The notes below the pieces were generated by a model. That model searched no databases and was not told where the DNA came from. It saw only the letters and a program-made list of their open reading frames with translations. DNA of 64,000 bases from JAZKFT01 sp040386335. Its GTDB lineage: Bacteria; Bacteroidota; Bacteroidia; Chitinophagales; Chitinophagaceae. Positions 52,344 to 60,087 of the stretch are shown here, one piece after another. Location of the stretch: positions 1 to 64,000 of the forward strand of contig JAZKFT010000021.1 in NCBI GenBank assembly GCA_040386335.1, read 5' to 3'. The first letter of the stretch is position 1; every line of letters starts with the position of its first letter. The translations under genes were made by a program, and so were the position numbers.

Positions 52344-53503
52344 ATACACGAACGAAACGCCTGCTCCAAATCGGCGATAAGGTATGCGGCATCTTCCAAT
52401 CCCACATACAATCGCAACATCCGGTGTTCCGGATTTTCTGCATCAAAATCTTCCCGTTTCATGCCCGAGCATTTGGGGATGATCAGGCTTTCGTGGCCGC
52501 CCCAACTTACGGCCATGAAAATATGTTTCAGTGATTCGCAAAAGATTTCTACCTGTGTCACGGTATCGGCCTTCATAATAAACGTTAGCAGTCCACAAGC
52601 GCCTGTCATTTGTTGTTTGGCTAATTCCAGTTGCGGGAAATTTTCATCCAGTGGAAAGATGACTTTTTCCACCTGCGGATGCTGTTTCAACCATGTAATG
52701 ACGGTAGCAGTTGTGGCAGAAATATGTGCCAATCTCATGGGCAATGTGCGCAGGCCACGTATCAGCAACCATGCATTAAACGGCTGAATGCCGCTTCCAA
52801 TGCCCATGTATTCGCTGTTAAAAATGCGTTCCATCATTTGACTGCTGCCGGTTAAAACCCCCGCCACCACATCACTGTGGCCGCTAATGTATTTGGTAGC
52901 CGACTGCAGCACAAGGTCAATACCCAGGCCAATTGGTTTTTGGTGAATAGGGGAGCAGTAGCTGTTGTCAACAATGGTAACGATGTCATGTTGCTTCGCC
53001 AATGAAGCCACCGCTGTAAGGTCCTGTAATTCAAAAGTCCAGCTATTCGGGCTTTCCAGGTAAATAACCGTGGTGTTGGGCTGAATGCCCTGTTGCCAGT
53101 TTTCTATTTTGGTACCGTCGATATAAGTATGGCTCACACCAAACCTCGGTAAAATATCCTGGAATATTTTTTGTGCCCAGGAATAAGGGTTGCGGACGCT
53201 GAGAATATGATCGCCGGATTTCACATTGGCCAATACCGACGCAAAGATGGCTGCCGAACCGCAGTTAAACACCAAGCAATCTTCAGCCCCGTCTAAGGCG
53301 GCGAGTTTTTTACGAAGGATGTTCACAGTTGGGTTGCCACCACGGCTATACAGGTAGTGATGGTATTCATCATCAAAAGCCTGCCGCAGGTCATCTACTT
53401 TTTTATAGGCGAAATTGCTGGTCTGAATAATGGGCGGGGCAATCGCATTAAAATATGCATCGCGGTCTTCAGCCAGTTCGTTGAGGATGTAGGAAAGTTC
53501 CAA
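52331..53503 (-). CDS. PLP-dependent Cys/Met metabolism enzyme (cystathionine gamma-synthase/beta-lyase family)
   Basis: The 390-residue fold-type I enzyme carries the PLP-lysine motif QSATKYISGHSDVVAG, the phosphate-binding NCGSAAIFA segment and the family elements IIQTSNFAY and YSRGGNPTV. Such enzymes handle cystathionine, cysteine, homocysteine or methionine; the exact reaction cannot be assigned. The start appears to be TTG at 53503, because no ATG or GTG fits upstream and the next residues, ELSYILNELAEDRDAYFNAI, are the expected N-terminus. An inverted array overlaps its stop codon. Confidence 0.9.
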   Translation of the reverse strand: MELSYILNELAEDRDAYFNAIAPPIIQTSNFAYKKVDDLRQAFDDEYHHYLYSRGGNPTVNILRKKLAALDGAEDCLVFNCGSAAIFASVLANVKSGDHILSVRNPYSWAQKIFQDILPRFGVSHTYIDGTKIENWQQGIQPNTTVIYLESPNSWTFELQDLTAVASLAKQHDIVTIVDNSYCSPIHQKPIGLGIDLVLQSATKYISGHSDVVAGVLTGSSQMMERIFNSEYMGIGSGIQPFNAWLLIRGLRTLPMRLAHISATTATVITWLKQHPQVEKVIFPLDENFPQLELAKQQMTGACGLLTFIMKADTVTQVEIFCESLKHIFMAVSWGGHESLIIPKCSGMKREDFDAENPEHRMLRLYVGLEDAAYLIADLEQAFRSCIVDS

Positions 53504-53831
53504 GATGGGTGTAGATATTTTAAGATTTTAGATTTAGTCATGCGACCAAACAACAACCTATGACTACCGAAAGCTGTTGTATTCGACCCCAACGGGGTCA
53601 CATGTTTATAGAAAGAATCCGTGAACATTTTTCAACGACCCCAACGGGGTCGCATGTAAATTTCCGGATCTTTCCGTTCAAAATATATTTCTCCCCGCAT
53701 TCAATGTCGGTTTAATGACGAATAGTTAGAATCCGATTTCTTACATGCGACCCCGTTGGGGTCGTGACTTCATTGCTACAATCACTGCTATAAACATGTG
53801 ACCCCGTTGGGGTCATGCGCAGGCAGCTGTG
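53504..53831. other. Intergenic region with four REP-like palindromes
   Basis: This 328 bp stretch between the APC permease stop and the PLP enzyme start has no gene. It is dominated by four copies of a 15-bp palindrome with a CATGT-type flank (see repeat entry). The promoter for the PLP enzyme gene should be at its left end. Confidence 0.7.
53585..53814. repeat. Four-copy REP-like element, GACCCCAACGGGGTC
   Basis: Copies at 53585-53599 and 53637-53651 read GACCCCAACGGGGTC followed by ACATGT or GCATGT. Copies at 53749-53763 and 53800-53814 are the exact reverse complement, with ACATG before them. Spacing within each pair is 52 and 51 bp, so the whole is a large inverted repeat. A partial CATGCGACC lies near 53539. 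This resembles REP or BIME-like elements. Confidence 0.85.
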
Positions 53832-55205
53832 TCATTTCAAAAAAGTATCCACTTCTGCCTCCACCTCATCCGCTTCCTCTTTTTTATTATGGTAAAAAAC
53901 AAAGTACAATACCACAAATAAAATGAGTAATCCAACACCGATGAGGGCAGCCTTAAAATTATCAATCACAACAGCACTGGCCACCACACAATAAGCGGCT
54001 ACAAACAGAACGGTAATAACGGGAATGATTTTGGAAAATGTACCCGTCACATTTTCACTGCCGAATTTCCGCTTACGTAGAATGAGCAGAGCGGCAGCTG
54101 CTGTTATAAATCCGAGGCAATCCAGGAATATGGAAAAATCAAGGATATCATCCACTCCTTTGCCAAAAAAAGTGATCAGAACCGTAGTTCCGGCAAAAAC
54201 GGTCAGACCGGGAACCAGCGCCTGTGTCTTTGGATTTTTGAAGGAGAATATTTTTGGAAATACCTTGTCGGTGCTCATCGCAAACATCACCCTTGGGTTA
54301 CTCATCAACAATACATTTACATAGGCCAGCACACTTACAAACATGCAGATATCAAACACTTTACCGCCAATTTTGCCAAACCAGGCTTCGCATAATAATG
54401 CACCGATAGCCGTGGCATTTTTCATTTTATCATAACCAATTACCTGCACATAGGTGTAGCTCATGGCCAGGTACAAAAACAGTACGATGATGATACCGGT
54501 TACAATGCCTTTGGTTAAGGTACTTCCTTTGTTTACCTCTCCGCCAAAATTGATGGTTTGCTGGTAACCGCCATACGTAAAGGATACCGCCACCATGCTC
54601 ACCACCAACAACAGCAACGCATTGGTGCCGTCGTAGGTGTACAATTTTGCGTTGGCATTGTACCCATGTGGCTCAACCGTGGTGTTGGTAAAAAGCGAAG
54701 AGATCAGTAAAACGATCAGGCCGATTTTTACGATCATCAATACATTTTGTGTTTGGCTGCTGGTGCGAAGACCCAATAAATTAACGGCATAAAAAAGACT
54801 TACGGCTACAATGGAAATCGTCACATTGAAGACTGCTCCGCTGGGTTTTCCAAATAACAAGTCGCTTACATAATCGGCCCCGATCAGCGCTACTACGGCC
54901 AATGATGCCGCGTTACTGATCAGTATCAGGATATTGATGGTGAAGCCCACAGCCGGATGGTAACAGTAGGAAAAGACTTTGTAGTAAGCACCAACCACAG
55001 GCAACCTGGTTCCGATTTCGGCAAATATCAAAGCACCCATCAATGCGATAATGCCACCAATGATCCATGCCGCATAAAATATGGTAGTGGTTCCGCTTTT
55101 AGCAGCAATTGTGGCAGGCGTTTTGAAGATACCCATACCTATAACAAGGCTGATCACGATAATGGTTAGGCTGAACAAGTTGAGCTGCTGTTTTTTTTCG
55201 GTCAT
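53832..55205 (-). CDS. APC family amino-acid permease
   Basis: The 457-residue protein has about 12 membrane segments and the APC superfamily opening (TIIVISLVIGMGIFKTPATIA), with the GxG-type unwound helix TM1. The VSFTYGGYQQTINFGGEVNKG segment matches TM6 of amino-acid permeases. The substrate is not determined; the neighbouring PLP enzyme suggests sulfur amino acids, but that is only context. A charged Glu/Asp-rich tail (KKEEADEVEAEVD) ends it. It is divergent from the FecA-like receptor. Confidence 0.91.
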   Translation of the reverse strand: MTEKKQQLNLFSLTIIVISLVIGMGIFKTPATIAAKSGTTTIFYAAWIIGGIIALMGALIFAEIGTRLPVVGAYYKVFSYCYHPAVGFTINILILISNAASLAVVALIGADYVSDLLFGKPSGAVFNVTISIVAVSLFYAVNLLGLRTSSQTQNVLMIVKIGLIVLLISSLFTNTTVEPHGYNANAKLYTYDGTNALLLLVVSMVAVSFTYGGYQQTINFGGEVNKGSTLTKGIVTGIIIVLFLYLAMSYTYVQVIGYDKMKNATAIGALLCEAWFGKIGGKVFDICMFVSVLAYVNVLLMSNPRVMFAMSTDKVFPKIFSFKNPKTQALVPGLTVFAGTTVLITFFGKGVDDILDFSIFLDCLGFITAAAALLILRKRKFGSENVTGTFSKIIPVITVLFVAAYCVVASAVVIDNFKAALIGVGLLILFVVLYFVFYHNKKEEADEVEAEVDTFLK

Positions 55206-55239
55206 CGTTCTGTTTGTTTTAATTTACTTCGTTGCAGGT

Positions 55240-57315
55240 ATGAAAATTATTATAGCAATAAAAATAGGGCTTTGTTATCTCCTTCCGGTTTTTAGCATGG
55301 CGCAAAGCACAACTGATTCATCGTTTGGCCAGGCCGATTCGTTGGAAAATGTGACAGTAAGGGCCTTTGAACAAAACAGGAACCTGCAACAAATACCTGC
55401 AGCTGTGGGCATCATTAATACTGCCGCGTTACAACGTTTCAATAATGCATCGCTGCTGCCAGCTCTTAACCTGGAGCCGGGTGTAAAAATGGAAGAACGC
55501 AGTCCCGGCAGTTTTCGCCTCAACATCCGGGGCAGTTCGTTGCGTGCGCCTTTTGGGGTGCGGAACGTAAAAGTTTATGTAAACGACATGATCTTTACCG
55601 ACCCGGGCGGTGGAACCTATTTGAACCAGCTGGGCTTTTACAATGTATCGTCGGTTGAAGTATTAAAGGGCCCACCCGGCAGTATGTACGGTGCCGGAAC
55701 CGGTGGTGCGATGTTGCTGCAAACAGAACCGAAATACTGGCAGCCGGGAGCTATGATCGACTATTCATTTGGCAGCTACGGCTTGCAGCAGGTTCACGCC
55801 AAAGCCATGCTGGGCAGTGCTTCGCAGCAAAATGTGATCGCATACCAGCGTCAATCCGCTGATGGATACCGCGACCAATCGTCCATGCGGCGCGATGTGG
55901 CCACTTATGAAACAAGGCTACGAATCAGCGACAAACAAAAGCTGTCGGCCCTGTTCATGTATGGCGACCTGTATTACCAGACACCTGGCGGCCTAACGCT
56001 GGCACAATACCAGGCCAATCCCAAAGCCGCAAGACCAAGGGCCGGTACACAACCTTCGGCACAGGAAGCACAGGCCGCCATTTACCAAAAAACGTTTTAT
56101 GGTGGGGTGGCTAACGAATACCAACTCGGTGCAAACTGGAAAAATACCAGTTCGGTATATGGAGCCTTCACCTGGTTTAACAACCCCGGCATCAGGGTAT
56201 ATGAAAAAAGAACAGAGCCACATGTTGGTGGCCGCACTGTTTTTACTAACCAGTTTTTATTGGGGCGGAACAAATTACAATTAGTGTATGGGGCTGAGGC
56301 TCAGAAAGGGATTTTTACAGTGCGTACTTATAGAAATAGAAACGGAAGTAGCGATACTTTACTCACGGACGACGAAGTAGACAACTGGCGGTACAGTGCA
56401 TTCGCACAAGCAGACCTGGATCTTGTGAGCGGCTGGATATTAAGTGCCGGCGCCAGTTTCAATAAGTCTTATGTGGGCATTACCAGGTTGAACAGTTACC
56501 CTGTCAATCCGCAGAGAAGAACCTTTGGCAATATTATTTCCCCAAGGGTCGCGTTACTTAAGAACATCGGTACCGCTTCTGTCTATGGACTGATCAGCCA
56601 GGGATTTTCTCCACCTACGACTTCGGAATTAATACCCTCCAATGGAAGCATCAATAGTACGCTTAATGCAGAAAAAGGGATTAACTACGAACTGGGTTCA
56701 AGGGCCAGTTTATTTGCCGGCAAACTAGGCTATGATGTCAACCTGTATTGGTTCAAATTGCAGGAAGCCATCAGCCAGCGCAGGGATGTGAATGGAAATG
56801 ATTTTTTTGTAAACACCGGTGGCACGAAGCAGCGTGGCATTGAAGCACAGTTGAAATATCAGTTAATAAAAAATACGGCCTCGTTTGTCAGCGATCTATC
56901 CATCAGAACCGCTTATACCTGGCAAGATTTTACTTACAAAGATTACAAAGTGCTGACGGTGGATTATAGCGGCAAGCAATTGCCCGGTATACCAAAACAT
57001 TTTGCAGCTATTAGTTTGGATGCCGTTACAAAACCCGGCATTTACCTGAATGCGACCTACAGCTACACGGATAAAATTGCCATGAACGATGCAAACAGCG
57101 AATATGCGTCAGCATATAATTTACTGGGCATCAGGCTGGGTTTCAAAAGAATTATTCAGCAGCATTACCAGCTTGAAATTTTTACCGGTGCTGATAACCT
57201 GGGAGATGTTACCTACAGCCTCGGAAATGATATTAATGCAGCGGCCGGACGATATTATAACGCTGCCGCGGGCAGAAATTATTTTGCAGGATTGGCCTTT
57301 CGCTGGCTGAAATGA
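55240..57315 (+). CDS. TonB-dependent receptor, FecA-like
   Basis: The 691-residue outer-membrane receptor has a signal peptide (ending VFSMAQ). A plug domain contains LENVTVRAFEQNRN, MEERSPGSFRLNIRGSSLR and SVEVLKGPPGSMYGAGTGGAM, and a barrel ends FAGLAFRWLK. The sequence resembles siderophore or iron-citrate receptors (FecA/FhuA-like), but the ligand is not identifiable. The frame extends upstream antisense to the permease; ATG 55240 gives a proper signal peptide. The next gene, convergent with a 3-nt gap, encodes a TonB C-terminal domain. Confidence 0.9.
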   Translation: MKIIIAIKIGLCYLLPVFSMAQSTTDSSFGQADSLENVTVRAFEQNRNLQQIPAAVGIINTAALQRFNNASLLPALNLEPGVKMEERSPGSFRLNIRGSSLRAPFGVRNVKVYVNDMIFTDPGGGTYLNQLGFYNVSSVEVLKGPPGSMYGAGTGGAMLLQTEPKYWQPGAMIDYSFGSYGLQQVHAKAMLGSASQQNVIAYQRQSADGYRDQSSMRRDVATYETRLRISDKQKLSALFMYGDLYYQTPGGLTLAQYQANPKAARPRAGTQPSAQEAQAAIYQKTFYGGVANEYQLGANWKNTSSVYGAFTWFNNPGIRVYEKRTEPHVGGRTVFTNQFLLGRNKLQLVYGAEAQKGIFTVRTYRNRNGSSDTLLTDDEVDNWRYSAFAQADLDLVSGWILSAGASFNKSYVGITRLNSYPVNPQRRTFGNIISPRVALLKNIGTASVYGLISQGFSPPTTSELIPSNGSINSTLNAEKGINYELGSRASLFAGKLGYDVNLYWFKLQEAISQRRDVNGNDFFVNTGGTKQRGIEAQLKYQLIKNTASFVSDLSIRTAYTWQDFTYKDYKVLTVDYSGKQLPGIPKHFAAISLDAVTKPGIYLNATYSYTDKIAMNDANSEYASAYNLLGIRLGFKRIIQQHYQLEIFTGADNLGDVTYSLGNDINAAAGRYYNAAAGRNYFAGLAFRWLK

Positions 57316-57318
57316 TGG

Positions 57319-58266
57319 CTAGTCTGACTGCATGAAGGTAACGACCTGCTGGAAACGAAACTTTACACGCCTGTTATGTTGTATGGCCGGATTCCACCTC
57401 GGACTGTCCTTTATTGTTTGCAGTGCTATTTGATCAAACTCGGGATGGAAGGGCGTGATAACGTAAACATCTTCAACGCCGCCTTCTTCGTTGATCGTAA
57501 TGCCAATGGTGGTTACTGCCATATTGCCCTGGGTAAATTTGTAACCGCCGGGCCAGCGAAGATTACGCTCCAGGTATTTTGCCCAGGCATCGGTACCGCC
57601 CTTAAGTGACGGCTTTATTGCTTCTCTAAACGTGGTGCCGGGTTGCAATGAATTTCCCTCATCGTAATATTCCCCGGATACAAATTTGCCATTGGCATAG
57701 TGTTCAAGTGCAGCAGGGAGTCCGTTTCTATGAAAGTACTGCCATTTGCCATGTTGCTTGCCGTTTTTTAAATAGCCCGATGAAGAAGGTTTTCCATTGT
57801 CGAACCAGCTTATAGATACTTGCAAACTATCATTGATATTCGAAATGGAATCAGCAGGAAACCCATTGGGATGCCAGGTTAACCGCGTACCTACTTGGCG
57901 GCCTTTGAGAAAAAAAGCCGAGTCGGCCATCATGCCGTTATAATGAAAGTTCAGGCATAGACCTTCATTTTTATTATTTACTTGCCTCCCGGTTTCCGCG
58001 ACGGTTCCATTGGGATAAAAAAAATGTTGATAGCCATTATGGATCTTGCAACTGCTGTCGCTAAACAATGCCTTCATCTGTAGCTTTAAGCCACCGATAT
58101 AATAATTTTTCCGCAGCCACCCACTATCCGTTCCTTCAACGGTAGTATAAAATCTCGCCACAAGTGGGTCGCAGGGCTTCCACTTGTAATCGTAATAGGT
58201 TTCTTTTTTTTGCGCATGAAGCACAACACAAAAAGCTATGGAAACTAGCGAAAAGATAACTTTCAT
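57319..58266 (-). CDS. YwqK-type MORN-like repeat protein with TonB C-terminal domain
   Basis: The 315-residue protein has a signal peptide (ending VLHAQ). MORN-like repeats of the YwqK kind follow (FYPNGTVAETG, FHYNGMMADSA, WHPNGFPADSI, FHRNGLPAALE), and then a TonB C-terminal domain (about 215-313, AVTTIGITINEEGGVEDVYV ... LQTIKDSPRWNPAIQ). It lacks the membrane anchor plus Pro-rich linker of real TonB, so it probably does not transduce energy. YwqK repeats are labelled antitoxins in some databases, but no toxin lies here. It converges on the receptor gene with a 3-nt gap. Confidence 0.85.
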   Translation of the reverse strand: MKVIFSLVSIAFCVVLHAQKKETYYDYKWKPCDPLVARFYTTVEGTDSGWLRKNYYIGGLKLQMKALFSDSSCKIHNGYQHFFYPNGTVAETGRQVNNKNEGLCLNFHYNGMMADSAFFLKGRQVGTRLTWHPNGFPADSISNINDSLQVSISWFDNGKPSSSGYLKNGKQHGKWQYFHRNGLPAALEHYANGKFVSGEYYDEGNSLQPGTTFREAIKPSLKGGTDAWAKYLERNLRWPGGYKFTQGNMAVTTIGITINEEGGVEDVYVITPFHPEFDQIALQTIKDSPRWNPAIQHNRRVKFRFQQVVTFMQSD

Positions 58267-58324
58267 GGATGGGTTTTAGAAAAGAAGATCGGGAAAACCA
58301 ATCGGATTTGAAGCACTATGCTTA

Positions 58325-59191
58325 TTAAAAGCAACCCACACTCCAGCTTCTTTGCCAGCTTGCATTTGGAGCCAAATTGATGATACCTTCCTTGTCAGCA
58401 AGTTTTTGATTATGGGTTGCGTTGTCTGCTATGCCACACCAGGGCTCGAGGCATAAAAACGGAGCATCTTTGGCGGCCCATATTCCAAAAAAGGGAAAGT
58501 CCCCGAAACAAAAATGAAGCCCATGATGGTGTGCCTCGCTGGCCAAAACGATACAGGAGGATTGCAGGTTTTTTAATACAATTGCGTCTTCGTAAAATAG
58601 GGATGGTGTTAATGGAAGCAAACCATTCTCTGCTGCCACCATTTCTGTTTGCGACCCGATAAGGCCGTTCTCCAGCTTGTAGCGCTTCAATGTTTCCGTT
58701 TCTACAAATTGCAGAAAATAATCTTCGTACCGGCTATCTGCGGTCATGGGTACAGCAAAAGCAGGATGGGCACCTACTGAAAAAAGCATGTCGGTATCCG
58801 CCGGATTAAGAACTTCGTAGGTACAGGTGATAGACGCTTCCTTCAGAGTGTAGCGAAGCCGGAATTCAAATGCAAAAGGATATACAGCCCGGGTAGCTTC
58901 ATTATCTTTTAAGGTAAAAACGGCTTCTGTTTCACTGGGCTGTTGTGCATCAAAAGTCATTTCCCTTGCAAAGCCGTGGCGTGGAAGGGTATAAGCAATT
59001 CCGTCATGGTAATAAGTATCGTCTTTTAATGTGCCCACTATCGGGAACAACACAGGGCTATACTTGCCCCAATAAGCTGCATCACCACGCCACATGTGTT
59101 CGATACCGGTTTTCTTGTTCCTGAGACTTTGCAATTCTGCACCTTTTTCAGCTATTGTGGATACGATTTCCTGGTTTTGAATGGTTATCAT
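58325..59191 (-). CDS. Aldose 1-epimerase family protein
   Basis: The 288-residue beta-supersandwich protein resembles galactose mutarotase-like enzymes (LacX type). The segments GAELQSLRNKKTGIEHMWRG, PRHGFARE with its His, VGAHPAFAVP and LCLEPWCGIAD match the family. It probably interconverts anomers of a sugar. A longer frame starts at 59248, but ATG 59191 (MITIQNQEIV) gives the normal N-terminus. It is downstream of the LytTR regulator gene on the same strand, after a gap of about 130 bp. Confidence 0.88.
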   Translation of the reverse strand: MITIQNQEIVSTIAEKGAELQSLRNKKTGIEHMWRGDAAYWGKYSPVLFPIVGTLKDDTYYHDGIAYTLPRHGFAREMTFDAQQPSETEAVFTLKDNEATRAVYPFAFEFRLRYTLKEASITCTYEVLNPADTDMLFSVGAHPAFAVPMTADSRYEDYFLQFVETETLKRYKLENGLIGSQTEMVAAENGLLPLTPSLFYEDAIVLKNLQSSCIVLASEAHHHGLHFCFGDFPFFGIWAAKDAPFLCLEPWCGIADNATHNQKLADKEGIINLAPNASWQRSWSVGCF

Positions 59192-59324
59192 GTAAGGCTT
59201 CAGTTTAAATCTGGTGTTTACAACAATAATAAGTCCAAACGGGTACATTTTATGAGCTCCTGCCTGGTTAATTTACGGCGAAGAGCTCCTTCAGGCGCTG
59301 CTGCTTATGGCCTGAACCGGCGGT

Positions 59325-60080
59325 TCATTTTCCAAACCATTCCATTATTTCGGTTTTGCGCCGGCGGCTGATGGGGATATGCATTTGATTACTCAGCTCC
59401 AGAACGCCCTCACGGCTCACCTTTACAACATGATCCTTGTTTACCAGGTACGATTTGTGTACCCGCAAAAACTGGTGGTCCAGCAAAATGTCTTCATATT
59501 CTTTTATGGTTTTGGATACGATCATTGTTTTTTGGCCGGCGAAAAAGAACCGGGTGTAGTTACTACTGCCTTCCAGCACCACGATGTCTTTGGGTTCATA
59601 TAAAAATATCCCTTCACTGGTAGACAATGCCAGCTTAAAATGTTGCTGGTCTTTTTGCTGCAGGTTGTAAATCAGGTTGTCCACCAACGGCTGTTGAGAA
59701 CCCTCTGTCGCTGTCTGTTTTTTTACGATGTGACGGTTCACCGCATTTTGCAGGTCCACAATGTCTATTGGTTTTAACAAGTAATCCAGTGCACTGAAAC
59801 GAATGGCTTTTATAGCATATTTATCATATGCCGTGGTAAAGATGGTATCAAACCTCCAGTTGCTGGCCCGGTTCAAAAAGTCGAACCCGTTCATGCCGGG
59901 CATTTCTATATCCAACATTACGAGCGATGGTTGATAGGTTTCCAGCAGCACCAAAGCCTCCTCGGGTTTATTCGATATCTCTACCTGTTTCTCACCGGGT
60001 ATATGTCTTTCTATCAGCAACTTTAAAATGCGGCCGGCCGATTGCTCGTCATCAACGATTAGTATTTTAATCATCATCAT
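59325..60080 (-). CDS. LytTR family response regulator
   Basis: The 251-residue DNA-binding regulator has a receiver domain (1-120) with the acidic pocket LIVDDE and phosphoacceptor Asp57 (MLDIEMPGMNG). A Lys near SALDYLLKPI is followed by a LytTR domain (about 150-250) with SSNYTRFFF and FLRVHKSYLVNKDHV. It starts 7 nt after the sensor kinase stop on the same strand, so the pair is one operon. LytTR domains bind direct repeats in promoters; the target is unknown. Confidence 0.94.
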   Translation of the reverse strand: MMMIKILIVDDEQSAGRILKLLIERHIPGEKQVEISNKPEEALVLLETYQPSLVMLDIEMPGMNGFDFLNRASNWRFDTIFTTAYDKYAIKAIRFSALDYLLKPIDIVDLQNAVNRHIVKKQTATEGSQQPLVDNLIYNLQQKDQQHFKLALSTSEGIFLYEPKDIVVLEGSSNYTRFFFAGQKTMIVSKTIKEYEDILLDHQFLRVHKSYLVNKDHVVKVSREGVLELSNQMHIPISRRRKTEIMEWFGK

Positions 60081-60087
60081 TTATTAT

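Noticed and set aside
53585..53814. CRISPR array
   Set aside because: Only four copies, in opposite orientations, with a short palindromic unit and no cas genes.
57319..58266. Antitoxin of a toxin-antitoxin pair (YwqK label)
   Set aside because: The protein is secreted, has a TonB domain and there is no toxin gene next to it.
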